Shown here: positions 1-11,621 of the stretch, in pieces | How positions within the stretch are numbered: the stretch's first letter is position 1 | How the letters are laid out: the number at the start of each line of letters is the position of its first letter | Assembly: GCF_030445035.2 (NCBI RefSeq) | Contig: NC_080685.1 | Span: 113,634,432-113,698,431, forward strand | Origin: Dasypus novemcinctus | Taxonomy: Eukaryota > Chordata > Mammalia > Cingulata > Dasypodidae | Direction of reading: 5' to 3' | Length of the DNA stretch: 64,000 bases | Translations under genes and position numbers: made by a program | The notes under the pieces: model-generated | The model's input: the letters and a program-made list of their open reading frames with translations, nothing else | The model's database searches: none | Told to the model about the DNA's origin: nothing

Positions 1-1265
1 TGCAGGAGCACATAGTTTTGCAGAAGATTCAGTTTTCAGTGTAGCCAGCCTGATTTGAAATATAGATAATCTCAGTCTAGGAAAGTGATTAATTCAGATC
101 TGCACCACTGTTTTCTAAGTCTTCATTGAGCATCAAGTTTTCCATTGTGAGTTAAACCACTCTAAGTATCAGGTTTTTATCTGTTCTTTGTTGGATAATT
201 GATTGAATGGGATAGTGGCTATGCAATAACATTGCAAAATTGAGTATCACACTTTAGACTACACAGTAAAATTAAAGAAGTATTGGTATTATAATTCCAT
301 ATAATCCATGCTCGTATCAGATTAGGGGGAAGACAGATCCCACTTTCAATGCAAAGAAACAGCAGATTTAGATGTGCTGTTATTAGGTAAATTGCCTATT
401 TTTATTCTAAAATCTTATTTCTTAGGTCACTTAGCAATATAGATGGAACAAAAGAAATTCTGCGGACTATAATAAGGCAGACACATATGTACCATTAACT
501 GAAATATTTTCCCACAAGTGATCCTGCCCCCTCTTTCTTCAAAGAAAAATGTTAAAGATACAGATAATGCTAACCCAATTCCCTCTCTGTCTCCACTTCC
601 AGAGGCAACAATTGTATTTTGGTTGGTGTGTCTCATTCCCAAGCAAGGATTTTTTCTCAAATTTTAATTGTGGCTTGCTTTGCATGCAGTAAAATATACA
701 AATCTTAATTGTAGATTCTGATGAGTTGTAACTTATAAATACACCTGGATGATGAAAGTTTTTGTAAATGTATACATCAAAATAAGATACAAATCAAGAT
801 ATAGAATATATCTAGAAAATAAGAAGTATGTTGGTCTCACAGCATTTTAAAATTAAATTGAGTTAACAACACATAAACATTTCAAAATTGAGAAATGTAA
901 TATAAATACAAATTTCTGGCTTCCTTTATAATTCTAAAATCCAAACCACACTAAGCTCACAGTAGCTGCTACCCAATGCAAACAAGCCATAAGTTCCCTG
1001 GTTGTCCCACATTGTGCCTGTTGTTATGTGAAGTCCACTTCATTCTTGTCATAACCTGCAACTCATTCCCTAAAGAAGACATCTGTGTAACACTTCAAAA
1101 ATGTGGCAAATGTAAAAAGGCTGAGAACCATTGCCTAGCCAACTTAGGAAAGCAGAGTTTGAGAAGCAGTGTCCCACTCCCCCACTAGCTAGGTGACTTT
1201 GGAGGCTGATGCCAATGCCATGAACCAGAAAAATCAACCAGCTTCTATAGGTATTTGCTGCCCAA
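1..1265. other. AT-rich sequence without a recognisable gene
   Basis: No reading frame here looks like a known protein; the open stretches are short and lack family motifs. The sequence is AT-rich and probably contains very old, diverged interspersed repeats, but nothing could be assigned with confidence before the MER5-like block that follows. Confidence 0.5.
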
Positions 1266-1370
1266 AGGGTGGTCCTTGGCCAGAAGCGTGAGCATCATCC
1301 ATGAGCTTATTGGAAATGCAAAGTCTCATTCCCCATCCAGATTTTCTAAAGCAACATTTACATCACTTGT
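1266..1370 (+). mobile_element. MER5A-like hAT DNA transposon fragment
   Basis: The block reading ggtccttggccagaagcgtg, followed by a phrase close to 'gcttattggaaatgcaaagtctca', resembles the MER5A/Charlie-derived nonautonomous hAT family found in all placental mammals. A matching terminal-like phrase (gtttgagaagcagtg) lies nearby at about 1157. Assignment is from remembered consensus and the copy is diverged. Confidence 0.45.
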
Positions 1371-1377
1371 TTCTTTT

Positions 1378-1500
1378 TAAATTTACAATAATAAACTTTC
1401 TTTTTAGAGAAGTTTTAGGTTTACAGAAAAATTACACTGAAAATATAGGGGTCCCATAGAGCAATCCCCTAACACAAATATATGTTTAACAAGATCCCCG
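1378..1500 (-). mobile_element. Antisense L1M-like 3' end fragment
   Basis: The run with agagaagttttaggtttaca followed by 'gaaaaattacactgaaaatataggggtccca' is the reverse complement of a typical old mammalian L1 3' terminus (L1M type). It is short and diverged, and no target duplication was identified. Confidence 0.5.
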
Positions 1501-1599
1501 TGTCTTCTGAGAACATCAGTGTTGGAGATGCAGTACCCAGTGCCCTGTGCTTTAGTGGAAAAACCACCCAACAGATCTTACTGCTGGGTTGCAGAGTAT

Positions 1600-1990
1600 C
1601 CTAGTTCACCAGGGCTGCTATGAAAATACCACATACTGGTTTGCCATAAATAGCTCATATATTGAGTCACAGTTTTGAAAGCTAGAAGTTTAAAATCAAG
1701 GTGTCCACAAGGCCGTATTTTCTCCAAAGTTTGTAGATTTCTGTTGGTGGCAGTCTTCCATCATGTGGAGATTGCTCTCTCTGTAGTTTCCTTTATTTCA
1801 GGCCTCTTCTGCTATCTTACTTTCCTGTCTAACTTACTTTGTAAAGAACTTAAGTCATATTGGATCAAGGACTGTCCTCCTGCAGTTTGGCCACATCTTA
1901 AGTAATAATATTTTTCAAATGTCCTATTTATGAATAGATACATACCCACAGGAAACAGGATTAATACTTGAACATATCATTTGTGGAGAA
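1600..1990 (-). mobile_element. Antisense MaLR-like (MLT1-type) solo LTR, diverged
   Basis: The phrase cctagttcaccagggctgct, then a stretch with 'agtcacagttttgaaagctagaagttt' and 'aaatcaaggtgtcc', then 'aagtcatattggatcaagga', follows the order of the reverse complement of an ERVL-MaLR LTR (MLT1 group). The copy is strongly mutated and carries no internal coding part. Another mammalian LTR of the same superfamily is possible. Confidence 0.5.
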
Positions 1991-2099
1991 TATGATTCAC
2001 AATTGATTCATATAATTCACATGATTAAATTCCTAAGTTACCATTTTTCTAGAATCTTGACCAACTTGCTATACTCTGTTTTTAAATTAATAAGCCATC

Positions 2100-2515
2100 C
2101 TAGTATGTGTGAAGCAGTATCTCAAGTGGCTTTGATTTGTATTTCAATTTATGACTAGTAATTCTGAAGAAGTTTTCATATGCCATTTGATTATTGGTCA
2201 TTTGTATATCTTCTTTGAAGAAATTTTTTCAAGATCTTTACCTATTTTGCAAAAGGAGTGTTTTTCTTTTCATTGAGTTTTGCTATTTCTTTGTATATTC
2301 TGGCTGTTAAACTCTTATCAGATATAGGTTTTGTAAATATTTTGTCCCATTCTGTAGGTGCTTTTAACTGCCTTTATAATGTCTTTTGCCTTGCAAAAGT
2401 TTTTAATTTTGAAGAGGTCCACTTTACCCATGATTTTCTTTAGTTGCTTGTGCTTTTCTGTCATATCTAAGTAAGTACTTCCACATCCATGGTCAAGAAG
2501 ATTTCACTCTAAGTT
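2100..2515 (-). mobile_element. Antisense L1M-like ORF2 tail/3' UTR
   Basis: Read on the minus strand this is the end of ORF2 and the start of the 3' UTR of an old L1. Plus-strand landmarks are tttgtatatcttctttgaag, 'tatattctggctgttaaactcttatcagatat' and 'aaaagtttttaattttgaag'. The small plus-strand frame at 2258-2443 is a by-product of this repeat. Confidence 0.65.
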
Positions 2516-2524
2516 TTGATATCA

Positions 2525-2625
2525 CTCTTTTTGATCCAGGGAAATAAAAACTTGTAGTGCCCTACACAGCCTAGTATCACCCACAGAATAGGTGCTCAAT
2601 ATATGCTAAATGATGGAAAATAGAC
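2525..2625 (+). mobile_element. Possible L2 3' end
   Basis: The phrase aataggtgctcaatatatgc followed by tgaatga-like sequence resembles the 3' terminus of ancient L2 LINEs. The match is short and the call tentative. Confidence 0.3.
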
Positions 2626-3129
2626 TTATGTGGTTATAACATTAAAAGATTAAAAAGGTTGATAAGTAATGCTTATTGTAGAGATTTAACAGAAAAATTA
2701 AACCACTTTACAAATGGAAAAACTCTATTCAACCTCCAGAAATGTCAAACATGTTTAAATGAAAATAATTTGAATTTGAAATTAGATATATTCAGATCAA
2801 TCCTCTTATTTTTCAGAAAGATTTTTTAAAAATCTTAACTCTCTAAAAAGTGTTGTATACTCTGTTAAAAATTGTTTTCAAGAAGAACCAGCAAGATGGT
2901 GGCTGAATAAGGTGCTCCTAGAGTCAGATCCTGCACAGGGCAGTTAGTAAATACTCCGAGACCTCTGGAGCTAGCTAAGCACCTGCTTGGGGGTTCCAGG
3001 AGGCCAGAAGAGCATACTGCAACATCCTTAGAGGAATGGAAGGAGGAGACTGCCCATCTGCAAGAAAACTCATAAGTAGAGTGCTCCACACCACAGAGGC
3101 CAGTGCTCATCCTCCACTGGAGGCACAAG

Positions 3130-3880
3130 CCACCACAGGAGCTGTTCTGTGGCTGGAATTGAAAGCTCCACTTTCCCAAAACAGGAGAGAAGAGATGGTT
3201 GGGCACCAATTTCAGCTATGATGAGGAAACTCAGTGGGCAGCAGTATAATCGCAAAAACAGCTAAAGTTTGAGCCTGTCCAGGTCAGAAAGAGGCCAGGA
3301 GCTGCCATCTTAACTCCATGCCTGGCATGAGGATTCCAGTGTGGGGGGGACAGGCTTCTTCCCATTCAGCTCATATTGCAGGTCTAGGCTAGGCCCCAGT
3401 GCCACCTTCAGCAGGGAGGAAGATGTGGGGACCTGTGCCAGCCTCTCTGGGAAATTACCTGCCAATCCATGGAACCTGGTGATCATCCTACTCTGGTGGC
3501 ATGAGTCACCACAGGAGCTGCTCTGTGATGGGAATTGGAAGCTCCATTTCCCAGGAACAGGGGAGGAGGAGATGGTTGGCTGCTGATTTTCAGCTATGGA
3601 TTGGGATGCTTGGCTGGCTAAGAGATAACCCTGGGAACGGCTGAGGTGAGAACCAGTCCAAGTCAGAAAGAAGCCAGTAGTCACCATTCTGACTCTGCCC
3701 CCAGCCTGAGGGGAAGCTGGGCTGACTGAAACTCTCAGTATAGGCAGGAACCAGTTTCTTTCATGCAGATCAGCCTGCAGCCCTAGCCTAGGCTTCAGTC
3801 CCACCTCTGGCAGGGAGGAGGCTGAGGAGCCCTGCACCAGCCTATACAGATAACTGCAGAGAACTTGGGCTGACATTTAC
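3130..3880 (+). repeat. Tandem monomer-like units in the 5' UTR of L1 copy A
   Basis: The phrase caccacaggagctg occurs at 3131 and again at 3507. Downstream blocks also repeat: the shared tract around 'gcagggagg' with its flanking text at about 3378 recurs at about 3777. The spacing is 376-399 bp, so the repeat is imperfect. This is the arrangement of promoter monomers known from rodent L1s. Shorter echoes of the 'gcagggagg...' module continue to about 4190. Confidence 0.65.
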
Positions 3881-4313
3881 TGAAAATCAGAAGTCTACCA
3901 GGGCAACTGTGTTCATCTTGGACCCACACTGCATAGATTGCTGCTCACACTTGCAGTTCCATCCCTGCCCCAGGTAGTGGAGAAAGGGATGTGAAGCTTC
4001 ATCAATCTTTCTGGGCAACTACAGTCTAGGCCTGCACATGGATTATCCCACATAACTGTGACTCTGTCCTTACCCCTGGCAAAGGAGAAAGTTGAAAGAA
4101 GCATCACTGGCCCCTGGTGCAATGAGAGCAGCTTGAGCCTCCACAGCTCACAGCACCAACTACATGCTTGGCTCCTACTGCACAACCAGCAAGGGAGAAA
4201 CTATAGGAAGCCCTAAACTAAAGAGAAAAACTCCACCCAGAATAAATACTCTAGTGAGCCAGATATGAAGACACCAAGAAAAAATTACAATCCACACCAA
4301 GAAACAGGAAACT

Positions 4314-5155
4314 ATGGCCCAGTTAAAGGAACAAATTAAGCCTCCAGATGACATAAAGGAGTTGAGACAACTAATTATAGATGTTCAAACAAATCTCCTT
4401 AATAAATTCAATGAGGTGACTAAAGAGATTAAGGATATTAAGAAGACCATTGGATGAGCACAAAGAACAATTTGAACACATACATAGAAAAATAGCAGAT
4501 CTTATGGGAACGAAACTAAAAAAACATTGGAATCATATAATAGCATGATTTGAGGAGGCAGAAGAAAGGATTGGTGAGCTTGAGGAAATGGCCTCTGAAA
4601 GGGAACATACAAAAGAACAGATGAAGTAGAGAATAGAAAAATTGAACAAGGTCTCAGGGAACTAAATGAAAGCAGAAGGCATGCAAACATACGTGTCATG
4701 GGTGTTCCAGAAGGAGAAAAGACGAGAAAAGGGCAGAAGGAATATTTAAAGAAACAATGGTAGAAAATTTCCCAACCCTATTGAAAGACTTAAATATCCC
4801 TGTTCAAGAAGCACAACATTCTCCCATCCAAAAAAATCCAAATAGACCAACTCCAAGACACATACTCATCAGAATGTCAAATGCCAAAAACAAAAAGAGA
4901 ATTTTGAGAGCAGTAAGAGAAAAGCAATGCGTAACATATAAAGGATATCTAACAAGATTAAGTGCTGATTTCTCACCAGAAACTATGGATGCAAGAAGAC
5001 AGTGGTCTGATATATTTAAAATACTACAAGAGAAAAACTTGCAGCCAAGAATCTTATATTCAGCAAGACTGCCTTTCAAAAATGAGGATGATATTAGAAT
5101 ATTCACGGATAAACAGAAACTGAGAGAATTTCTAAGAAAGAGACCAGAATTTTAG
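4314..5155 (+). pseudogene. L1 ORF1 pseudogene (copy A)
   Basis: Remnant of the L1 ORF1 RNA-binding protein. A possible start is the ATG at 4314 (MAQLKEQIKPP...), which is closed by a stop after about 47 codons in the coiled-coil part; further frame breaks follow. The C-terminal part is open from 4757 to 5155 (132 codons) and shows the diagnostic RRM/CTD phrases PTPRHILIRMSN, LSADFSPETMDARRQW and NLQPRILYSARLPF, aligning with the intact ORF1 at 45996-46964. It is non-functional because of the upstream stops. Confidence 0.85.
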
Positions 5156-5298
5156 GAAATACTATAGGGTGTGCTAGAGCCTGAAAAAAAAAAAAAAAAA
5201 AAAAAAGACAGGAGAGAGAAGCCTGGAAGAGAGTCTAGAAATGAAGATTATACCAATAAAAGTAACTAAAAGTGTCAAAAGAGTGGTGAAAATAAAAT

Positions 5299-5990
5299 AT
5301 GACAGACAAAACTCAAATAGGAATAAACTTAACCAATGATGTAAAGCACTTTTATTCAGAAAACTGCAACCCAATGTTAAAACAAATTTTAAAAGCCCTA
5401 AATAACCGGAAGAACATTCCATGCTCATGGATTGGAAGACTAAATATCATTCATATGTTAATTTTACTTAAATTGATATATATATTTAATGCAGTCCTGA
5501 TAAAATTTCCACCAGCATTAAAGAAAAAATTGAAAACATGATCATTAAATTTATTTGGAAGGGTAAGGGGTCCTGAATAGCCAGAAAAATCATAAAAAGG
5601 AAAAGCAAACCTTCATCTCCAGATTTTAAAGATTATTACCTAGTTATAGTGGTAATAACAGCATGATACTGGCCTAAAGACAGACACAATAGACCAATGG
5701 AACCACTGATGGTTCAGAAACAGACCCTCACAGGTATGGTCAAGTCATTTTTGACCAGCCTGTCAAACTCACACAGCTCAGGCAGAACAATCCATTCAAC
5801 AAATAGCCTGGAAGAATTGGATATCCATAGCCAAAAGAAGGAAAGAGGACCCCTATCTCACACCTTATCTAAATATTAACTCAAAATGGATCAAAAAATA
5901 AAAATAAAAGCAAGAACCATAAAACTTCTAAAAGAAATTATTGGAAAATATCTTCAAGACTTGGTAGTAGGTGGTGGATTCTTAAAGGAG
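5299..5990 (+). pseudogene. L1 ORF2 C-terminal remnant (copy A)
   Basis: Only the part after the RT active site survives. 5299-5541 reads TDKTQIGINLTNDVKHFY...[12 protein letters not shown], which corresponds to the region just after the RT palm in the intact ORF2. Further in-frame pieces follow to about 5990, where 'cttcaagacttggtagta' matches the intact copy's 'ctacaggaccttgtaata'. There are no endonuclease, FADD or Cys/His motifs. Confidence 0.75.
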
Positions 5991-6329
5991 ATAAGAGAAG
6001 GACTGAGTGGACTACTGATGGTTAATGTATGTAGAAGTTTTAGTTAACTTTACTGTAAAAGTGTGGAAAGGTATAGAGTGGATGTTAACACACAATGAGT
6101 AACAGCTGGTTTATAAATGGAGAAGTGACTGAAAATGTTAGTCTAGTTATGTAAATGCCAATGACAGAATGGTTGAGAATAATCTAGGAACTGGATAACA
6201 CAGTAAACCAAGAAGTGGGTGAGAATTGTGGTTGATAGTACAGATGCAAGAGTGTCCTTTGTTAGCTAGAACAAATATAAATCAATCACTACTGCAGGGT
6301 GTTGGGAATGTGGAGAGGCATGGGAAAAA

Positions 6330-7044
6330 TACAGCTGGAGTGATCTATGGACTGTGGTTATTAGTAATAGTATAATATTCTTGCATCTATGCAAAAGATG
6401 TACTGTGTTGATAATAAGGCAGTATGGAAAATGTGAGCCAAATGTATGCTATGGACATGGCAATAATGAGATGATATTATTTTATCTGTAGCAAATGACG
6501 CCACATTGTGGTGTGTTGATGGAGGGGTGTTGCTTGGGAATTCTGCACATGTGCATGATTGTTTTATAAGTTTACAACTTCTGTCATAAAAAATATATTT
6601 AAAAAATAATAATAGGGTGGGTTGGGGGAAAACCACACCAAATGTAAGATAAGAGCTATGATTAGTAGTAAGATTTTTACAGTATTCTTTCATAGTTTGT
6701 AACAAATGTCTCATGACAATGCAAGGTGTTGGTGGAGGGTTGATGTATGTAACTCCTGTATGATGTTATGCATGTTTGTTTTATAAGATCACAACTTTTA
6801 CTATACACTTAATTGTTTATGTATGTTCATGTATAAATGATATAAAGGTAAGAATAATAGGATTAACTAGGGGAAAATGCTCTGTTTGGTAATAATATTA
6901 CAATGCTCTTTAATTATTAGTTAAAAAGGCTTAACAACAATGCAAGTTATTGGTAGGGTGAGATGTTATATATGTTTGATGTTATATGTTTGTTTTGTAA
7001 GTTCACAACTATTATACATTTATTGTTTATGTTAAAAAAAGTAT
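6330..7044 (+). repeat. Three successive L1 3'-end modules
   Basis: Three blocks (about 6330-6612, 6613-6862 and 6863-7044) each run through similar text: an opening like 'gggg(a)aaa', a middle with 'caatgcaagg(t)gttggt', and a close with 'tgttttataagttcacaact' before an A/T-rich tail. The units are imperfect. The same module occurs as an inverted pair at 60723-61072, and a related end occurs at 36400-36695. Confidence 0.6.
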
Positions 7045-7565
7045 TCCATTCAATATTTAGGAAATTTATGTATGCATTTACTCTTTGACCCTCAAATTCT
7101 ATTTTCAGGAATCTTCCCAAGGACATAACATCAAAAATACAAAAAAGACATATGTAAAATGCCATTCATTGCAGAATTATTTGAAATAGCAAAATATTTG
7201 AAAGTATCTAAATGTTAATGAATAGGGGTCTTAGTGAAAAAACTACAGTAGAGCCACACAATGAAGTATCATATAGTATGCAGCTGAAAAAGAAATGCCA
7301 TATTTCTATATACTACTATAAAAAGTCTCCAAGGTATACTCTTAAGTCAAAAAAGCAAGATGAAGAAAATTGTATATAGCCTAAAAGGGAATATAGATGG
7401 GTAAAGGGATAGATAGATACATATATTCATACATAAATAGAAATGAATACATCGAAGAAGAGGGAGAAATAATAGTGGAGGATACTGGGAGAGAAGCAAG
7501 ACCCTTTGAATGCATCCTATTCTGTAGATATGATTTAAACAATAAAATAAAATTAAAATTAAACA
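7045..7565 (+). mobile_element. Sense L1M-like ORF2 tail and 3' UTR fragment
   Basis: Phrases such as 'atgccattcattgcagaatt', 'aacaatgaagtatcatatagtatgcagctgaaaaa' and 'gtctccaaggtata' follow the order of the 3' end of old mammalian L1s. No coding potential remains. Confidence 0.6.
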
Positions 7566-7989
7566 CAATCATTTAATTAGAAAGTAAAATTAAACTAAAT
7601 TTGCATCTAGTAAGTGGTATAACCAAATAGAGAGGAACTACTCCATGTGACCATAAAACATTAATTTGACTGCCTTGTATGATATAATTTAAGGACAAAA
7701 ACAACTGTCAAAACAAAACCTTCAAATCTTTTAAAAATCATATCGCCACCAGTGTTGATAGTTGGAATTTTTGAATTACTATTCTGAAACTGTTGTATGA
7801 GAATTGTGGAATAAAGTAATGAGGTAATGAAAAACATTGTTTAGAAACAGACTAGAAAGAGAAACTAATCAACTGAATAAGCCCATTAGGATAAACAGGT
7901 GCCTAGACACCAGTAAAAAATTACAAGCCATATTAATAGGTAGTCATGGAGAGGGGGAGATGCACATCATGGAAGAAATAAAAAATGCC

Positions 7990-8800
7990 CAAACAAATAT
8001 CCTTTGTCAAATCAATTAAATGAAGCAAGAGATAAAAAATATCAAGGAGACACTAGGAGAAACTACAGAAGAAATGGCAAACATTCATAAAGAAGATAGC
8101 AGATCTTACAGTGATAAAAGACACAAAGCAAGACATAAAAAATTCACTGAAAGCATATTACAGCAGATTTGACCAGTCAAAGGAAAAAATAGCTATGTTA
8201 AAAATAGGACATTTGAATTGCACAGAAAGTAGCACAGATAGACAAAAAAGGGGGGGGGGGCATGGAAATCAGCAGAGTTTCAGGGAATTGAATGATAACA
8301 CAAAATGCACAAACATATACAAAATGGATTTTCCAGAAGAAAAGAAGGGTAAAGTGACAGAAGTAGTATTTGAGGAAATGATGGCTTAAAGGTTCCAACT
8401 CTTATGAGGAACATGGATATATATGTCCAGGAATTGCAGATTACTCCAAGCAAGATAAATCCTAGCAGATCTATCCTGAGAGACATGCTTATCATATTGT
8501 TAAATGCTTAAGACAAAAACAGAATCTTGAAATCAGTAAGAGAATGAGATTCATCACATATAAGGAAAGCTTGATAGGATTAAGTGCTGAGACCAGAAGG
8601 CAGTGATATGACATAGTTAAACTGTTGAAAAACAAAAACATAAAAACCAAAAAGCCAGCCAAGAATTCTGTATGCAGCAAAACTGTCATTTTAAAATGAA
8701 GAAGAGTTAAAAATACTCACAGATAAATGGAAATTGAGAGATTTTTGTCAACAAGACTCCGACCCATCAAGAAAAACTAAAGGAAGTTCTCCAAGTTGAA
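7990..8800 (+). pseudogene. L1 ORF1 pseudogene (copy B)
   Basis: Aligns with the intact ORF1 at 45996-46964 over the coiled-coil region ('aaacattcataaagaagatagcag'), the RRM ('gattttccagaagaaaagaaggg' and 'gaggaaatgatggct') and the CTD ('aaacaaaaacataaa...agaattctgtatgcagcaaaact'). Many stops, frameshifts and a G-run (8249-8260) break it. The open frame at 8111-8389 is only a fragment of this gene. Confidence 0.75.
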
Positions 8801-8910
8801 AAGGGAAAGAAAAGGAGAGTGGGAGGAGAGTATAGAAAGGAGGATTATTGGTAAGAACAACTACAAGGATAAAAAGATAAAAAAATAAAATATGACATAT
8901 ATGTTAAAAA

Positions 8911-10140
8911 ATGGCTAATGTAAATGTTACCTTTACAATAGTAATATTGAACTTTAATGGATTAAACTCTCCAATCAAAAGACACAATTTGTCAGAAAGG
9001 ATAAGGAAATATGACCCATATATGTTGTCAACAAGAAAATCAGGGACAAAAAAAGGTTGCAGGTGAAAGGTTGGAAAATCATTGTACACGCGCCATTAAC
9101 CAAAAATGCAGGATTAGCTATAATAATATGAGGTAAAATACTTTAAATGCAAAAATGTTGTAAGAGACAAAGAAGGAGAGTATATATTAATAAAACAGTT
9201 CATCTACCAAGGAGAAAGAACAATCATAAATATTTATGCATCTAACTAGGGAGCCCCAAATTACATGAGGCAAATACTACAAAACTGAGAGAAGAAATAG
9301 ACATCTCTACAATTATAGTCGGGGATTCAGTATACCTTTATCACCATTAGAACAAACAGCTCAACATGGGTTAAATAAAGAAACAGAGATGTTGGATAAT
9401 AAAGGAAGTAGAAATAATGAACTTTTAAAGAAAATTACAACAACAACAAAAAAAAACAGGTGGATATACATTCTTCTTGAGTGCTTGATGGATCTTTCTC
9501 CAGGATAAACCACATGCTAGGTCATAGAACAAGTTTAATGATTTTAGTAAGATTGAAATTATACAAAGAACTTTCTCTGACCACAACAGAACAAAGCAGG
9601 AAATAAATACAGTACAGAGAACCAGAATAGGCACAAATATATGGAAATTAAACAACACACTCTTAATCAATGAGTCAAGGAGGAAATTGCCAAAGAAATC
9701 AGTAACTATTAATACATAGAATCCAACAAATCTCTTAAAAGGATTAATCACCATGACCAAGAAGGATTTATCCCAGGAATGCATGCTTGTTTTAATAGAG
9801 AAATTCCATCAATATATACACCCTATTCATAGAATGAAGAAAACAAACAAATGAATATCTCATTTAACAAGGAAAAAGCATTTGAGGAAATCCTCAACTC
9901 TTTCAAGATAAAGACTCAAGCAAAACTAGGAAAAGAGGAGAAATTACTCAAATTGATTAAGGGCATTTATGAAAAAACCATTGTTAACATAAAGATGAAG
10001 TAGATAATGCTTTCCCTCTAAAAGAGGACAGGACAAGGAAGCATGTATTCACCACTACTCTTCAACATTGTACTAGAAGTTCTAGTATGAGAATTTCAGC
10101 AAGAAGAGTAAATAAAATACATCTAAATTTGAAAAGATAA
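8911..10140 (+). pseudogene. L1 ORF2 pseudogene (copy B)
   Basis: The start codon at 8911 begins a sequence homologous to the intact ORF2 (MAN..., then the LNFNGLNSPI-like segment). The endonuclease part is recognisable up to about 9700; the text then resumes at 9740 with the RT-domain phrase for HDQ(E)GFIPGMH and ends near 10140 around the segment before FADD. Multiple stops are present, and it is non-functional. Confidence 0.75.
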
Positions 10141-10229
10141 AAATTAACTTAAAATATATACATATATTTGTATATATATCCCATATATAAATCACAAAGG
10201 TACCACAAAAAAGCTATTCTTTTTAGAAA

Positions 10230-10470
10230 ATATGAGAACACTCATAACTAAAATGATTGAAAAATGATTAGTTCATAACAAATTCTAAATTAAAAGAGGA
10301 AAGAGGGCCAAAGCAACATAAGAGGTGAAACAGAGATATGGGGGCAGAAAATGTGTATGCTATTGCAGCTAATTTGGTATCTATTCAAATTAGTAGGTTA
10401 CAGAGATAAGTTTTGTAATACAAACCCCCTGGTAGCCACAAAGAAAGTATTTTAAAAATATACAGAAACA
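10230..10470 (+). mobile_element. Old L1M-like fragment
   Basis: The stretch with 'gtatgctattgcagctaatttggtatc' and 'ccccctggtagccacaaagaaa' resembles a known internal segment of old L1 elements. It is isolated, diverged and lies immediately before the young-type L1 3' UTR. Confidence 0.45.
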
Positions 10471-11350
10471 TTCCTGAGGGCTATAGAGACACCCAGGTCC
10501 TACAGTCATGGCAGATGGCTCTGGAGTTCAGTGCCTTGTCAGTCGGCTCTACTTTGGAATTTGTGCTCCTGAGTGAGATGGAGTTGAACTCAGATGTGAC
10601 CTCTCTACACATGCCTCTTCTGTCACTTTTACTGAACTTGGGGTTGGTGCTGGGGTAGGTGTATGCTCAGGAGACTTGAATCTCTGGACTGTCCATGTAC
10701 CAGCTGGGCCCTGAGTCTCAGCAGAGTTGCAACACCTACTCTCTGATTCATTGAACTTACCTAGGTCAGCCAACAGGAAGGTGAGGTTGGTCAACCACCA
10801 CATCAGGAAACCGAGAGAGTCTACAACTGCAAGCAGGAAAATCACATCCATCAGCCACGTTGGATCTAAGCCCCCTATCAATTTAGAGGTGGAGTTGACA
10901 TCACCATCCCAGGGTCCACAGGATGGAGGAATAAAGTATGAATTAAAACTATTGTGACTCTAACAATGGTAGAAATTATATGTGGAGACAGTGGCCATGG
11001 TAGTTCCTGAGGACAAGGAGAGGGAAGAAGAGGTGTGATACAGGGCATTTTGGGGACTTGGAGTTGTCCTGAATGATATTGCAAGGACAGATGCAGGACA
11101 TTATATATCCTGCCATAACCCACTGAATGAACTGGGGGAGAGTGAAAACTACAATTTAAACTCTAATCCCTGTAGTGTAGCAGTGTTCCAAAATGTATTC
11201 ATCAAATGCAATGAATGTGCCACACTGATGAAAGAGTTGTTAATGTAGAAGGAGTGGGGGGTGTGGGGAGTGGGGTATATGGGAGCCTTTTATATTTTTT
11301 AATGTAATATTTTGTGTGATCCTTGTATCTTTTTAAAAAACAATAAAAAT
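10471..11350 (+). mobile_element. 5'-truncated L1 consisting only of 3' UTR
   Basis: The sequence aligns with the last 0.8 kb of the long 3' UTR of the intact L1 (52846-53655). Shared landmarks are 'gagggctatagagacacccagg', 'gtcatggcagatgg', 'ccccctatcaatttagaggtggagttgaca', the G-rich tract near 11260, and the terminal 'atattttttaatgtaatatt' before an A-rich tail. No ORF is retained. The antisense frame at 10549-10881 is a shadow. Confidence 0.85.
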
Positions 11351-11621
11351 TTTCATTTTCAAAAAAATCATAGATGGAAACAGAAATCAGAACAGGGGTC
11401 ATTTAGATACATCACAAAAGATCAAGTATACAGAAAAGTAGGGAGAAATATAGAAAAAGAGTGACATATAAAAAACAAAGGACAAAATGGCTTAAGTACT
11501 GCCTTTGGGAATATATATATAGCTGGAGTCTACTCTTAGCATTTTATTAAGGATTCTTGCTTCAATATTCATATGAACAATTGGACTGTAATTTTCATGT
11601 GTTATCTTTTTTATTGGTTTT

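Larger units (their letters stand above)
2881..6612 (+). mobile_element. Old sense L1 (copy A), internally deleted
   Basis: A LINE-1 starting with a 5' UTR headed by gcaagatggtggctgaataa, followed by ORF1 remnants (4314-5155), an inter-ORF stretch with an A-run at 5184-5205, and then an abrupt jump at about 5295 into the last third of ORF2. Roughly 2.3 kb of ORF2 (endonuclease and most of RT) is missing compared with the intact copy at 47040-50858. The 3' part ends near 6612 in A-rich sequence. It cannot move by itself. Its 5' UTR is organised differently from the younger copies. Confidence 0.8.
7842..10140 (+). mobile_element. Old sense L1 (copy B), deleted
   Basis: Begins within the last part of an L1 5' UTR (aactaatcaactgaataagc aligns with the sequence just upstream of ORF1 at 45960), then carries a degraded ORF1 (about 7990-8800) and a degraded ORF2 from 8911. 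ORF2 keeps endonuclease-region text to about 9700 and then jumps to the RT region (9740-10140). It is 5'-truncated, internally deleted and inactive. Confidence 0.8.

Noticed and set aside
3310-3876. 188-codon minus-strand frame
   Set aside because: Lies in the tandem-unit 5' UTR of L1 copy A; there is no protein resemblance and the length follows from GC-rich repeat text.
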